A stretch of 64,000 nt of DNA from Flavobacteriales bacterium (lineage in GTDB: Bacteria > Bacteroidota > Bacteroidia > Flavobacteriales_D > Crocinitomicaceae), in assembly GCA_947462255.1 (NCBI GenBank), contig CANHOA010000007.1, positions 1 through 64,000 of the forward strand. The letters are read 5' to 3'. Position numbers and translations under genes: made by a program. Below are positions 36,776 to 43,640 of the stretch, piece after piece. Each line of letters opens with the position of its first letter. Positions within the stretch are counted from its first letter, which is position 1. A model generated the notes under the pieces. That model was not told the origin of the DNA and ran no database searches. It saw only the letters and a program-made list of their open reading frames with translations.

Positions 36776-37513
36776 ATGGATATTAGGCTTGATAAATTAT
36801 TAGTTGACCGAAATTTAGCTCAAAATAGGACGAAAGCGGAAGAAATAATCACAACATACGGGGTGCTCGTCAATGGTAAACTTTTCAATAAGATTGGAAA
36901 GAAATTCCCCATTGATGCCGAAATTAGATTGGTGATTTCTGATGATCGATGGTCTTCTATTCACGCTCAAAAATTAATTGAAGCGCTCTCGAAATGGAAA
37001 TTAAGCATAAAGAATATGTCGTGGTTTGAAATAGCCATGGAGCCATGTGCAGCTTCTGAGGTGCTTCTTAGCGAAGGCGCAAAAAATAGCATTTGTTTAG
37101 TCGAACATAATGTTTTAATAAAAGAACGATTTAAAGATCAAAAAAATCTTGTCCTACTGCAGCATACTCCCTTGAGATCCTTATCGAATGAACTAATTCC
37201 TGAGCCATTAGACGGAATGATTATCGATACGCTAACTCCCCTAAATGAAGTTCTTCCATTTATCACTCCTTTCCTTCGCCCTAAGGGAATTGCTATTCTG
37301 ATTATTAAGCCCCAAATTGAATTAGATAAGTCGAAACTTAACAAAATAGGAACGATAGCACAAAGTAAATACTTTCCTTTATTAAAGGAGCAGTGCATTG
37401 AACTTGCCTTGAGAAACCAGTTAGTTTTAAGCGATTATAAGTTGTCGCCGCTGCTTGGCGAAAATGGAAATAAAGAATTTATGGGCTTGTTTTTTAAAAA
37501 AGATAGTGTCTAA
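36776..37513 (+). CDS. TlyA-family S4/FtsJ-like protein, degenerate SAM site
   Basis: 245 aa. Residues 1-60 form an S4 RNA-binding domain (MDIRLDKLLVDRNLAQNRTKAEEIITTYGVLVNG). The rest aligns with the FtsJ/RrmJ-like methyltransferase domain of TlyA, which 2'-O-methylates rRNA, but where TlyA has DxGASTGGFTD this protein has FEIAMEPCAASEVLL; the later segments IIDTLTPL and IIKPQIEL stand where VDVSFISL and KPQFE are usual. It probably binds RNA but may not bind SAM. ATG 36776 is preferred to the TTG directly before it. Confidence 0.75.
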   Translation: MDIRLDKLLVDRNLAQNRTKAEEIITTYGVLVNGKLFNKIGKKFPIDAEIRLVISDDRWSSIHAQKLIEALSKWKLSIKNMSWFEIAMEPCAASEVLLSEGAKNSICLVEHNVLIKERFKDQKNLVLLQHTPLRSLSNELIPEPLDGMIIDTLTPLNEVLPFITPFLRPKGIAILIIKPQIELDKSKLNKIGTIAQSKYFPLLKEQCIELALRNQLVLSDYKLSPLLGENGNKEFMGLFFKKDSV

Positions 37514-37572
37514 ATCTAAGGGCTCTTTCGGCTACTGAGCTTGTCCAAGTATGCCCAATGAATTTGTATCAC

Positions 37573-37628
37573 ACCCTTTCAGGATTATGAACTATTGGAC
37601 ACATTATTCGATTGATACAAAAATCATT
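37573..37628 (+). repeat. 56-bp imperfect direct repeat, left copy
   Basis: Aligns without gaps to 38085-38140 with 7 mismatches. Begins ACCC and shares AGGATTAT, AACTAT, CACATTA and CGATTGATA in order. The two copies bracket about 450 bp. Confidence 0.85.
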
Positions 37629-37684
37629 ATTTACCTTAGATAAACTCTTTTGTCCGATATAAATCTGACCTTATATTCTTTGTC

Positions 37685-37704
37685 CTTTTGTCTTGATACA
37701 AAAG
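37685..37704. repeat. Short palindromic hairpin
   Basis: CTTTTGT and ACAAAAG form a 7-bp perfect stem around a 6-nt loop. Similar motifs are frequent between genes of Flavobacteria, by my recollection. Confidence 0.7.
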
Positions 37705-37967
37705 AACGAAAAAATCAAGTCGCTGATTATTCTTCTACGCCTAGGCGCAACACTCCACTCTCGCAATAAGACCGTTTCAGCGATCTCTGCGAGCTGCTTT
37801 ACGGTGCCCTTATTTCAATTCGCTTCACTTTATCAGAATAAAAGGCGACAGAAAAAAAAAAAAAAAAACGAATTTATTTTTTTTAAATGAAAGCTTGCAT
37901 AAGAGAGTGATTGTATTGAACTAAGACTTGGGATAAAGTGCCTCGCGGCCACTTTCGAGTTTTTTTG

Positions 37968-38018
37968 CTACTTTTTTCGCGGGCCTTCGAGAGCCTCAGT
38001 CGCCTCAAAAAAAAGTAG
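37968..38018. repeat. Inverted repeat with 10-bp arms
   Basis: CTACTTTTTT (37968-37977) pairs with AAAAAAGTAG (38009-38018). The intervening 31 bases are GC-rich and can fold further (GGCC...GAGCC). Confidence 0.75.
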
Positions 38019-38084
38019 GGTAAGTAGCAGCGAAGCTAACAAGTCAAGGCCGAATACTTTCGCCGCGTCGTTCGCTAATATCAA

Positions 38085-38140
38085 ACCCATTAAGGATTAT
38101 CAACTATAGCACACATTAATCGATTGATAAAAAAATCATT
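38085..38140 (+). repeat. 56-bp imperfect direct repeat, right copy
   Basis: Partner of 37573-37628, 49 of 56 positions equal. Confidence 0.85.
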
Positions 38141-38185
38141 AAGTCCAGCATCGCAAAGTAATATTAACCTTTAATCCGGGGATTA

Positions 38186-38217
38186 TTTGATAGAACTTGA
38201 ACAATTAACTATTTTTG
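38186..38217 (+). promoter_or_regulatory. Probable promoter of the 38248 gene
   Basis: TTTG at 38186-38189 and TATTTTTG at 38210-38217 with 20 nt between, one more than the ideal. ATG follows at 38248. Confidence 0.55.
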
Positions 38218-38247
38218 CACACCTACTATCTTTCCACAAAGAAAAAT

Positions 38248-38613
38248 ATGACGATTGACAAACTATTTCATGCCATTACTGACATTGAGTTTCAATACAA
38301 ACGATTCATCAAAACAAAAGAATTTGAAGATGAATCTCTTATGCGTTTTGATATCATATCGGCAGAAATTTGCCAGCAAATAATTAAAATGGCCTTAAAT
38401 GATGCCATTACCGAGGAGGCAAAAAATCTAGGTAGGATAGATATTAATTATCTACCACAAGTAGGTTTTGGAAGAAAGGTGTTGAATGCTATTACCTTTG
38501 GTTACTCGACTAAAAAATACCTTCAAAAAGAACGGCTAAACTATTTGTATGGAGCAATTCATGCTCGCAATAGATTGTTTCAACTGGTTGAATTGCACTT
38601 GAAAGAAGAGTAA
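38248..38613 (+). CDS. Small hypothetical protein, 121 aa
   Basis: Soluble, mostly helical by composition, no signal peptide. Segments such as LFHAITDIEFQYKRFIKTKEF, AEICQQIIKMALNDA and FGRKVLNAITFGYSTKKYLQKERLNYLYGAIHARNRLFQL show heptad-like hydrophobic spacing. I do not recognise the family. ATG 38248 is chosen rather than the TTG at 38215 because the promoter box overlaps the TTG. It has its own promoter and is convergent with the CotH-type gene, 6 nt apart. Confidence 0.65.
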   Translation: MTIDKLFHAITDIEFQYKRFIKTKEFEDESLMRFDIISAEICQQIIKMALNDAITEEAKNLGRIDINYLPQVGFGRKVLNAITFGYSTKKYLQKERLNYLYGAIHARNRLFQLVELHLKEE

Positions 38614-38619
38614 AAAAAT

Positions 38620-40872
38620 CTAACGCTTTACAATAGAATGAGTGGTTTGAATGCCATTTTGTTCAATCGATAAAAAATAAAGTCCACTCTTCCAATCCGT
38701 AGTATTTACCGTATAGGAATTCGAATAAACGTTATCCGATATGATTGTACGACCTTGTAGATCTATTACTGAAAAGGCCATTTCAAGGTCTAATCCTGGT
38801 TCAATAATGAAATAGTCTTGGAAAGGGATTGGATATACTTTAGCGGAAATACTTTGCTCATTAATACCAACAAAGCAATTATTTGATGCGTCAAATGTTG
38901 GTGTAGCAGCCGCAAAAACTAAGCCGCCATCCGGACATCTTGCATAAGAAATATCGGTTGTTTGAAAACTAAATCCAACCGCATCGTACATCGTTAGTCC
39001 ATTGCTAAAATAGATGCTCTCGCCCGTAGAACCGAGCTTAAAATTGGTATGCAAACCAACTTGATTGGTATCGTCATCTGCCCAAACAATTAAATAATCA
39101 TTGGGAAGAATAATACTGCCAGCGGGAAACGACCATTTCATATAATTTGTAGCGTTATCAGATAAATAAAGTCCAGATAAATCAAAGGCGGTGCTTGTTG
39201 TATTGTATAACTCAATCCAATCATCACTTTCGCCATAATTATCAAAAGCTGTAGTGGAGTTAGAAGCCATGATTTCGTTTATCAATACATTTCCAACTTG
39301 AGGAATCGGAACGGATAAAGTCAAGGTATGGAACTCATGTTCTGCGCGTTGTGGACTAAATAATCCGGCCACATTATTATCAGCATAAATATAATACTCA
39401 AATACAGGTCCATCTGCTAAAACTTGGTATCCATAAACATGGTCTCCGGCTATGCCATCACCATGTGCCCCATCATCAAACATTAATACGCGATTAAATT
39501 TCAATGGATGAGAGGTCCGATAACCTATATAAACTTCTGTTTCGTTTGAACAAGTTGCCGTAATATAAAACGTAGAATTAATCGTAGGTGAAAGAACACT
39601 TGAAGCATAAGCTGTAATCACTGGGGCAACAAGTGAATAATTCGCATTGGTAGTTAAGTAAGAAATCCTGGCTGCCATGAGTTGTTGAATACCCGGAATT
39701 GTGCCACCACCTCCTCCTCCACTCGCTACTGAGGTGGTCAAAGAATTAGTAAATTGGGCAAAGGTGTAGAACTTATAAGGATCTGCTTGAACCGACGTAT
39801 TAATGGTGGTGCGTAATGTGTTAGCGCTTGTTAAATAATCGCCAGATATAAAAATTTCTTGTACTATGGTTCGTAAATGCGCCATATACATGCGTTTATA
39901 CATGGGATCACTTAGGATTTTCTTTATTAATGGATGAATCGAAGAAGTGCTATTGGACATAGGGTCTAGGGTTGTCGAAACGGTAGTTCCGGAACCAGTT
40001 CCACCTGGAAAACCGCCAAAACTCATGTTTAAATCCCAAACAGTAGTCACAAAACGATCATTGATGTCACGGTATAAATAATAATTTTGGCGAAATGCCC
40101 CGTTGTATGAATCTAAATTAACCAAGACGTTGTTATAGGCTAACATCCATATGGCGCGGTCAATGTCTAACTTTGTTTCTATTTGGGTGAAATTATTATT
40201 CAAGACAGTAATCATATCAACTAAGTCGGACCAACCATAAGTAGACTTTAACTCATAACCCTGAGCATAAGAAGCTGTATCGCTATTAATGTAATTTAAA
40301 TCAGGGCTAATGGTACTTCCCGGACCAGCACCTCCAACGGGATTACATTTAAAAAAAGATCCGTTTGAGCTATAAAAATGCGCCGCATTAAAATCGTCTG
40401 AAATGTCCTCAGCGTTGGAATATAATCCACGCAATGAACCATTAACATATACGTTCGCGAAATTCGCTTTTGGACAATCCATGTACTGCTCTAAAATGGC
40501 GTAGGATAATACTTCTCGAATCATGGAAGGATCGCGGTAGCCATTTTGTAATTTGATGTCAACATAACCTAAATAATCTTGGGTCCCCTTAATGTAATCC
40601 AATTTGATATGAAATGGATTTTTATTATTAGTTGGATTGTAGGTACTGTTTCCTTTGTATTTAACCCCAACACTATCAAACGAAACCCCATTAATTCGAA
40701 CAGAATCCGCCACAATATAGGATTCCGTTGTTGCCGCAGCATCTAATTGAGCATCCCAATTCGAAAAGGAGAAAAATACTTCGATATTTTGAATCACACT
40801 TCGATCGTAGAAGTTTTGAGAAATAGAATTAAATGATAGTAAAAGTGAGAAATAAATTAAGGTAGATTTCAT
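38620..40872 (-). CDS. Secreted CotH-family protein with lamin-tail and T9SS domains
   Basis: 750 aa. Signal peptide STLIYFSLLLSFNSISQ. Residues about 30-400 are a CotH kinase-like domain (GVKYKGNSTYNPTNNKNPFHIKLDY, YVNGSLRGLYSNAEDI, VTTVWDLNMSFGG). A strand-rich middle part follows, then a lamin-tail domain about 530-640 (VLINEIMASNSTTAFDNYGESDDWIELYNT). The last 75 residues (VYPIPFQDYFIIEP...SGLYFLSIEQNGIQTTHSIVKR) are a type A T9SS sorting domain, so the protein should reach the cell surface. In CotH proteins the WDxD pair is common; here it reads WDLN, so activity is uncertain. Confidence 0.87.
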   Translation of the reverse strand: MKSTLIYFSLLLSFNSISQNFYDRSVIQNIEVFFSFSNWDAQLDAAATTESYIVADSVRINGVSFDSVGVKYKGNSTYNPTNNKNPFHIKLDYIKGTQDYLGYVDIKLQNGYRDPSMIREVLSYAILEQYMDCPKANFANVYVNGSLRGLYSNAEDISDDFNAAHFYSSNGSFFKCNPVGGAGPGSTISPDLNYINSDTASYAQGYELKSTYGWSDLVDMITVLNNNFTQIETKLDIDRAIWMLAYNNVLVNLDSYNGAFRQNYYLYRDINDRFVTTVWDLNMSFGGFPGGTGSGTTVSTTLDPMSNSTSSIHPLIKKILSDPMYKRMYMAHLRTIVQEIFISGDYLTSANTLRTTINTSVQADPYKFYTFAQFTNSLTTSVASGGGGGGTIPGIQQLMAARISYLTTNANYSLVAPVITAYASSVLSPTINSTFYITATCSNETEVYIGYRTSHPLKFNRVLMFDDGAHGDGIAGDHVYGYQVLADGPVFEYYIYADNNVAGLFSPQRAEHEFHTLTLSVPIPQVGNVLINEIMASNSTTAFDNYGESDDWIELYNTTSTAFDLSGLYLSDNATNYMKWSFPAGSIILPNDYLIVWADDDTNQVGLHTNFKLGSTGESIYFSNGLTMYDAVGFSFQTTDISYARCPDGGLVFAAATPTFDASNNCFVGINEQSISAKVYPIPFQDYFIIEPGLDLEMAFSVIDLQGRTIISDNVYSNSYTVNTTDWKSGLYFLSIEQNGIQTTHSIVKR

Positions 40873-41092
40873 AAAAGTAGAATTACTAATTAATAAAGCA
40901 TTGAATAGATTGATTGTTTAGATGCTCAAATTTACAAAAACCTTCGAATTAGTTAATATTAATTTAACATTGGGTAATTTTTAGCCAAAATTAAAAGCAG
41001 TGATGAAACTATTAATGATTAAATTAAGATATTGACACGGTTTTTGTTCAAAATTACTGTCGAAATTAACCGCTACACTAAAATTATAGGAC

Positions 41093-41100
41093 TACATTTG
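41093..41100 (+). promoter_or_regulatory. -7 box upstream of the GH3 lipoprotein
   Basis: TACATTTG matches TAnnTTTG, 15 nt before the ATG at 41116. No clear -33 box at the expected distance. Confidence 0.35.
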
Positions 41101-41115
41101 AAATCAAACAACATT

Positions 41116-42249
41116 ATGATAAAAACATTCCTTGTCGCCATCCTTTCACTAAGCTTCGCTTGTGGATGCGCACAGTCACCTAAAAAAGAAAAAAGAGTTC
41201 AAGCTAAAACGAGCTATAATTTCGAATTAAAAGATTATCTATCCGATAATCAATCCCTAAATGATGAAGTTACTCGAATCTTTAACACACTCGACGATAC
41301 GTCAATTGTTGCGCAATTAATTATGCCGGCGGTAGGGAAATATGGACAAACAAGAGCAACGATTGAAAAGCATATTTCGCAAAGAATTATAGGTGGAGTG
41401 CTCATGTTAAATGGAAGTAAGGAAGAGTTCACCACAATGATTAAAGATTTTGAAGCCACCAATAAACAACTTGGTGCCTTGCCTTTCTTATACAGTGCAG
41501 ATGCAGAACCAAGTTTAGTGAATCGAAAGATTAGTGGATCCACGCCTGTAAAGAAGGCAGCCGAAATTATGTCTCTTGAAGAAGTTATTGCTACCACACT
41601 TTCAATAGCTAAAGACCTAAACGAAATAGGCATTAATTACAACTTTTCGCCTGTTGTGGATGTTGCAGGTAATGCAACTGTTGGTTATCGTGGCTTTGGC
41701 TCTAAACCCGACCAACTTATACCTTGGTCTTGGGCCTTCATTGAAAATACTCAAAAACAAAATATAATAGCTACTGCCAAACATTTCCCAGGTCATGGTT
41801 TGGTAAGTGGAGATACGCATCTTTCGCTGCAAAGTATCGACGGCGAACTGAAAGAAATAAAAAACTATCCCGCGTTAATTAGCAGTGGAGTTCTTTCTAT
41901 TATGGTGGCGCACATTGCCGTTGTAAACAATGAAAAATATAATACCAACGGGCTACCTGCTACTTGTTCCGATAAAATCGTGAACCAACTCTTGAAAAAA
42001 GAGCTTGGATTCAAGGGTTTAATTGTGACAGATGCTATGAATATGGGCGGCGTAGTAAATGTGCCTCAAAGTGCGAGTAAATCAATCTCAGCTGGTTGTG
42101 ATATTATTTTAATGCCAGTAGATGCTGCTAAGACACATAAGGAAATCTTGGAGTTATATAAAAACGATAAGGCTTTCAAAATGCGAGTGGATGAATCAGC
42201 GAAGAAAGTAATAAGAATGAAAATAGCCTTAGGACTAATTTCTAATTGA
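41116..42249 (+). CDS. Glycoside hydrolase family 3 lipoprotein, NagZ-like
   Basis: 377 aa. The signal peptide with lipobox (FLVAILSLSFACGC) fixes the start at ATG 41116; the frame continues 84 nt upstream but would bury the signal. The GH3 catalytic barrel shows FSPVVDVAG, ATAKHFPGHGLVSGDTHLSL (the His/Asp loop typical of NagZ-type N-acetylhexosaminidases) and GLIVTDAMNMGGV with the nucleophile Asp. The second GH3 domain is missing, as in NagZ. A role in trimming peptidoglycan or chitin-like GlcNAc is likely, in the periplasm or outer membrane. Convergent overlap of 8 bp with rimM. Confidence 0.87.
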   Translation: MIKTFLVAILSLSFACGCAQSPKKEKRVQAKTSYNFELKDYLSDNQSLNDEVTRIFNTLDDTSIVAQLIMPAVGKYGQTRATIEKHISQRIIGGVLMLNGSKEEFTTMIKDFEATNKQLGALPFLYSADAEPSLVNRKISGSTPVKKAAEIMSLEEVIATTLSIAKDLNEIGINYNFSPVVDVAGNATVGYRGFGSKPDQLIPWSWAFIENTQKQNIIATAKHFPGHGLVSGDTHLSLQSIDGELKEIKNYPALISSGVLSIMVAHIAVVNNEKYNTNGLPATCSDKIVNQLLKKELGFKGLIVTDAMNMGGVVNVPQSASKSISAGCDIILMPVDAAKTHKEILELYKNDKAFKMRVDESAKKVIRMKIALGLISN

Positions 42250-42769
42250 TATACAAATCAATAAGGCCTTCTGGTGCTTTTATTTCAAGTATGCTATCTG
42301 TTCGTCTTACCCGATGAATTAATCCATCAAAGATCGGAATCAAAATTTCAAGGCCATTAAAATCAATCTTTAATAAGGGATTAGCGGAATGGTCAATTAC
42401 CTCGATGATTACACCTATGTTTCCCTTTTTCATGTCTATAACTTGAAATCCAATGACCTCATGATCATAAAAGGAATCCTCACCTAAATCTGGCAATGAC
42501 GTTTCTGGAATATAAATATTCTTTTTCAAGAGACGTTTGGCTGCGGCCTCATCGTCCACACCCTTAAATTTAACGGTAATAAATCCTTTATTTTTTAACT
42601 TAACATGTTCGATAAAAAATGGAGTTAAACAGGAATCAATATCTAGAACAAACATTGAACTTTCAAGGTATTCACTCGAATCAGTAACGTCTAAAAACAA
42701 AGAGACCTCACCTTTAAATCCGTGAAGTCTCGCTACTTGTCCTATATAAATACAATCTTCTTTTTGCAT
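42242..42769 (-). CDS. rimM: 16S rRNA processing protein RimM
   Basis: 175 aa; assists 30S head assembly by binding S19. IYIGQVARLHGFKGEVSLFLDVTD is the RimM N-terminal signature, and YDHEVIGFQVIDMKKGNIGVIIEVIDHSANPLLKI and ILIPIFDGLIHRVRRTDSILEIKAPEGLIDL the PRC-barrel. The frame remains open upstream through rpsP, but ATG 42769, 4 nt after the rpsP stop, is the start that fits the family. Confidence 0.94.
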   Translation of the reverse strand: MQKEDCIYIGQVARLHGFKGEVSLFLDVTDSSEYLESSMFVLDIDSCLTPFFIEHVKLKNKGFITVKFKGVDDEAAAKRLLKKNIYIPETSLPDLGEDSFYDHEVIGFQVIDMKKGNIGVIIEVIDHSANPLLKIDFNGLEILIPIFDGLIHRVRRTDSILEIKAPEGLIDLYIN

Positions 42770-42773
42770 GCAA

Positions 42774-43520
42774 TTATTCAGCGGCAGGTGCCTCTTCAGC
42801 ACTTGGCTCGTCTGCTTCTGGCGCTTCTTCTGCAACTGTTTCTTCAGCAACAACTTCTTCTGCAACCGCCTCTTCAGCAACTACTTCTTCTGCAACCGCC
42901 TCTTCAGCAACAGCTTCTTCTGCTACAGCTTCTTCTGCTACAGCTTCTTCAGCAACTGCCTCTTCTGCAACAACTTCTTCAGCAACCGCTTCGTCTGAAA
43001 CTGCTTCTTCTGAAACTACTTCTTCTGAAACCGCTTCGTCAGCAACTACTTCTTCTTCAATAACTGTATTCTTAGCTTCTATCATAGCCGCTTTAGCAAT
43101 ATTTGCTTCTACTTCGGCCTTCATTCTATTTGCCTTTTCTTTACTTGCTGATTTAGAAAGTGAATCTTTTTTACCTTCAATCTTTCCGTCTTTTTCTTGA
43201 AGCCATTGGGTAAATTTCGCTTCTGCTTGTTCTAATGTTAAAGCGCCTTTTGCTACTCCTTTTAATAAATGGTTCTTATGAAGAACACCTTTATAGGATA
43301 AAATAGCGCGAGCCGTTTCAGACATTTCAGCTCCTTTTTGAACCCAAGCTAATGTGTTATCGAAATTAATATCAATCACAGCAGGATTGGCTACTGGATT
43401 ATACGTTCCTAATTTTTCAATGAATCTACCATCTCTTTTCGCTCTGCTATCTGCTGCTACTAAGTGAAAAAAAGCTTTTCCTTTTTTTCCGTGACGTTGA
43501 AGTCTAATTCGTGTTGCCAT
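42774..43520 (-). CDS. rpsP: 30S ribosomal protein S16 with long acidic tail
   Basis: 248 aa, about three times the usual bacterial S16. Residues 1-85 are the normal protein (MATRIRLQRHGKKGKAFFHLVAADSRAKRDGRFIEKLGTYNP). An extension of about 70 residues follows, of a kind found in Bacteroidota S16, then 15 tandem acidic pentapeptides of the form E-A/V-V-A/S-E (157-231) and a final Glu/Ala/Pro-rich tail. It is followed by rimM after 4 nt, the conserved rpsP-rimM pairing. Confidence 0.95.
   Translation of the reverse strand: MATRIRLQRHGKKGKAFFHLVAADSRAKRDGRFIEKLGTYNPVANPAVIDINFDNTLAWVQKGAEMSETARAILSYKGVLHKNHLLKGVAKGALTLEQAEAKFTQWLQEKDGKIEGKKDSLSKSASKEKANRMKAEVEANIAKAAMIEAKNTVIEEEVVADEAVSEEVVSEEAVSDEAVAEEVVAEEAVAEEAVAEEAVAEEAVAEEAVAEEVVAEEAVAEEVVAEETVAEEAPEADEPSAEEAPAAE
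42828..43052 (-). repeat. 15-bp coding minisatellite in rpsP, 15 units
   Basis: Encodes EVVAD, EAVSE, EVVSE, EAVSD, then mostly EAVAE and EVVAE pentads. Units are related but not identical in DNA; synonymous differences (GCA ACT, GCT ACA, GCA ACC) show that most copies are not fresh duplicates, although a 30-bp two-unit block occurs twice and one 15-bp unit is repeated exactly. Confidence 0.93.
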
Positions 43521-43541
43521 ATTTTATTTTTTTTACAATTT

Positions 43542-43556
43542 GAGGTCCGAAACCTC
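43542..43556 (-). promoter_or_regulatory. Small hairpin in the rpsP leader
   Basis: GAGGT and ACCTC form a 5-bp stem with a 5-nt loop, about 20 nt before the rpsP start. It may be a regulatory leader structure; this is inference only. Confidence 0.3.
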
Positions 43557-43580
43557 GGTTTATAATTTATTTTAAGGGTG

Positions 43581-43588
43581 CAAAGATA
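43581..43588 (-). promoter_or_regulatory. -7 box of the rpsP-rimM promoter
   Basis: TATCTTTG on the minus strand, followed by GCACCC, a context seen repeatedly at promoters here. Leader of about 60 nt to rpsP. No clear -33 element found. Confidence 0.5.
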
Positions 43589-43640
43589 GGTTATTTATTT
43601 TGGGTTTAAATACATTGAACCCTATTTTTAAGAAAAATAG

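Larger units (their letters stand above)
37514..38214. other. Non-coding region of about 0.7 kb with repeats
   Basis: No convincing gene is seen on either strand. It contains an A17 run near 37852-37868, a 56-bp direct repeat near each end, and at least two hairpins (37685-37704 and 37968-38018), with a GC-richer part around 37940-38080 unlike the flanks. Its look matches intergenic repeat elements or the remains of a small mobile element; no transposase remnant could be read. Confidence 0.7.

Noticed and set aside
37693-37890. 65-codon open frame in the non-coding repeat region
   Set aside because: Ends in a poly-Lys run from the A17 tract, crosses a hairpin and has no coding character.
42722-43063. 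Leu/Gln- and Phe/Asn-rich open frames antisense to rpsP
   Set aside because: They are mirror images of the 15-bp repeats coding the acidic tail of S16; composition is an artefact of the repeat.
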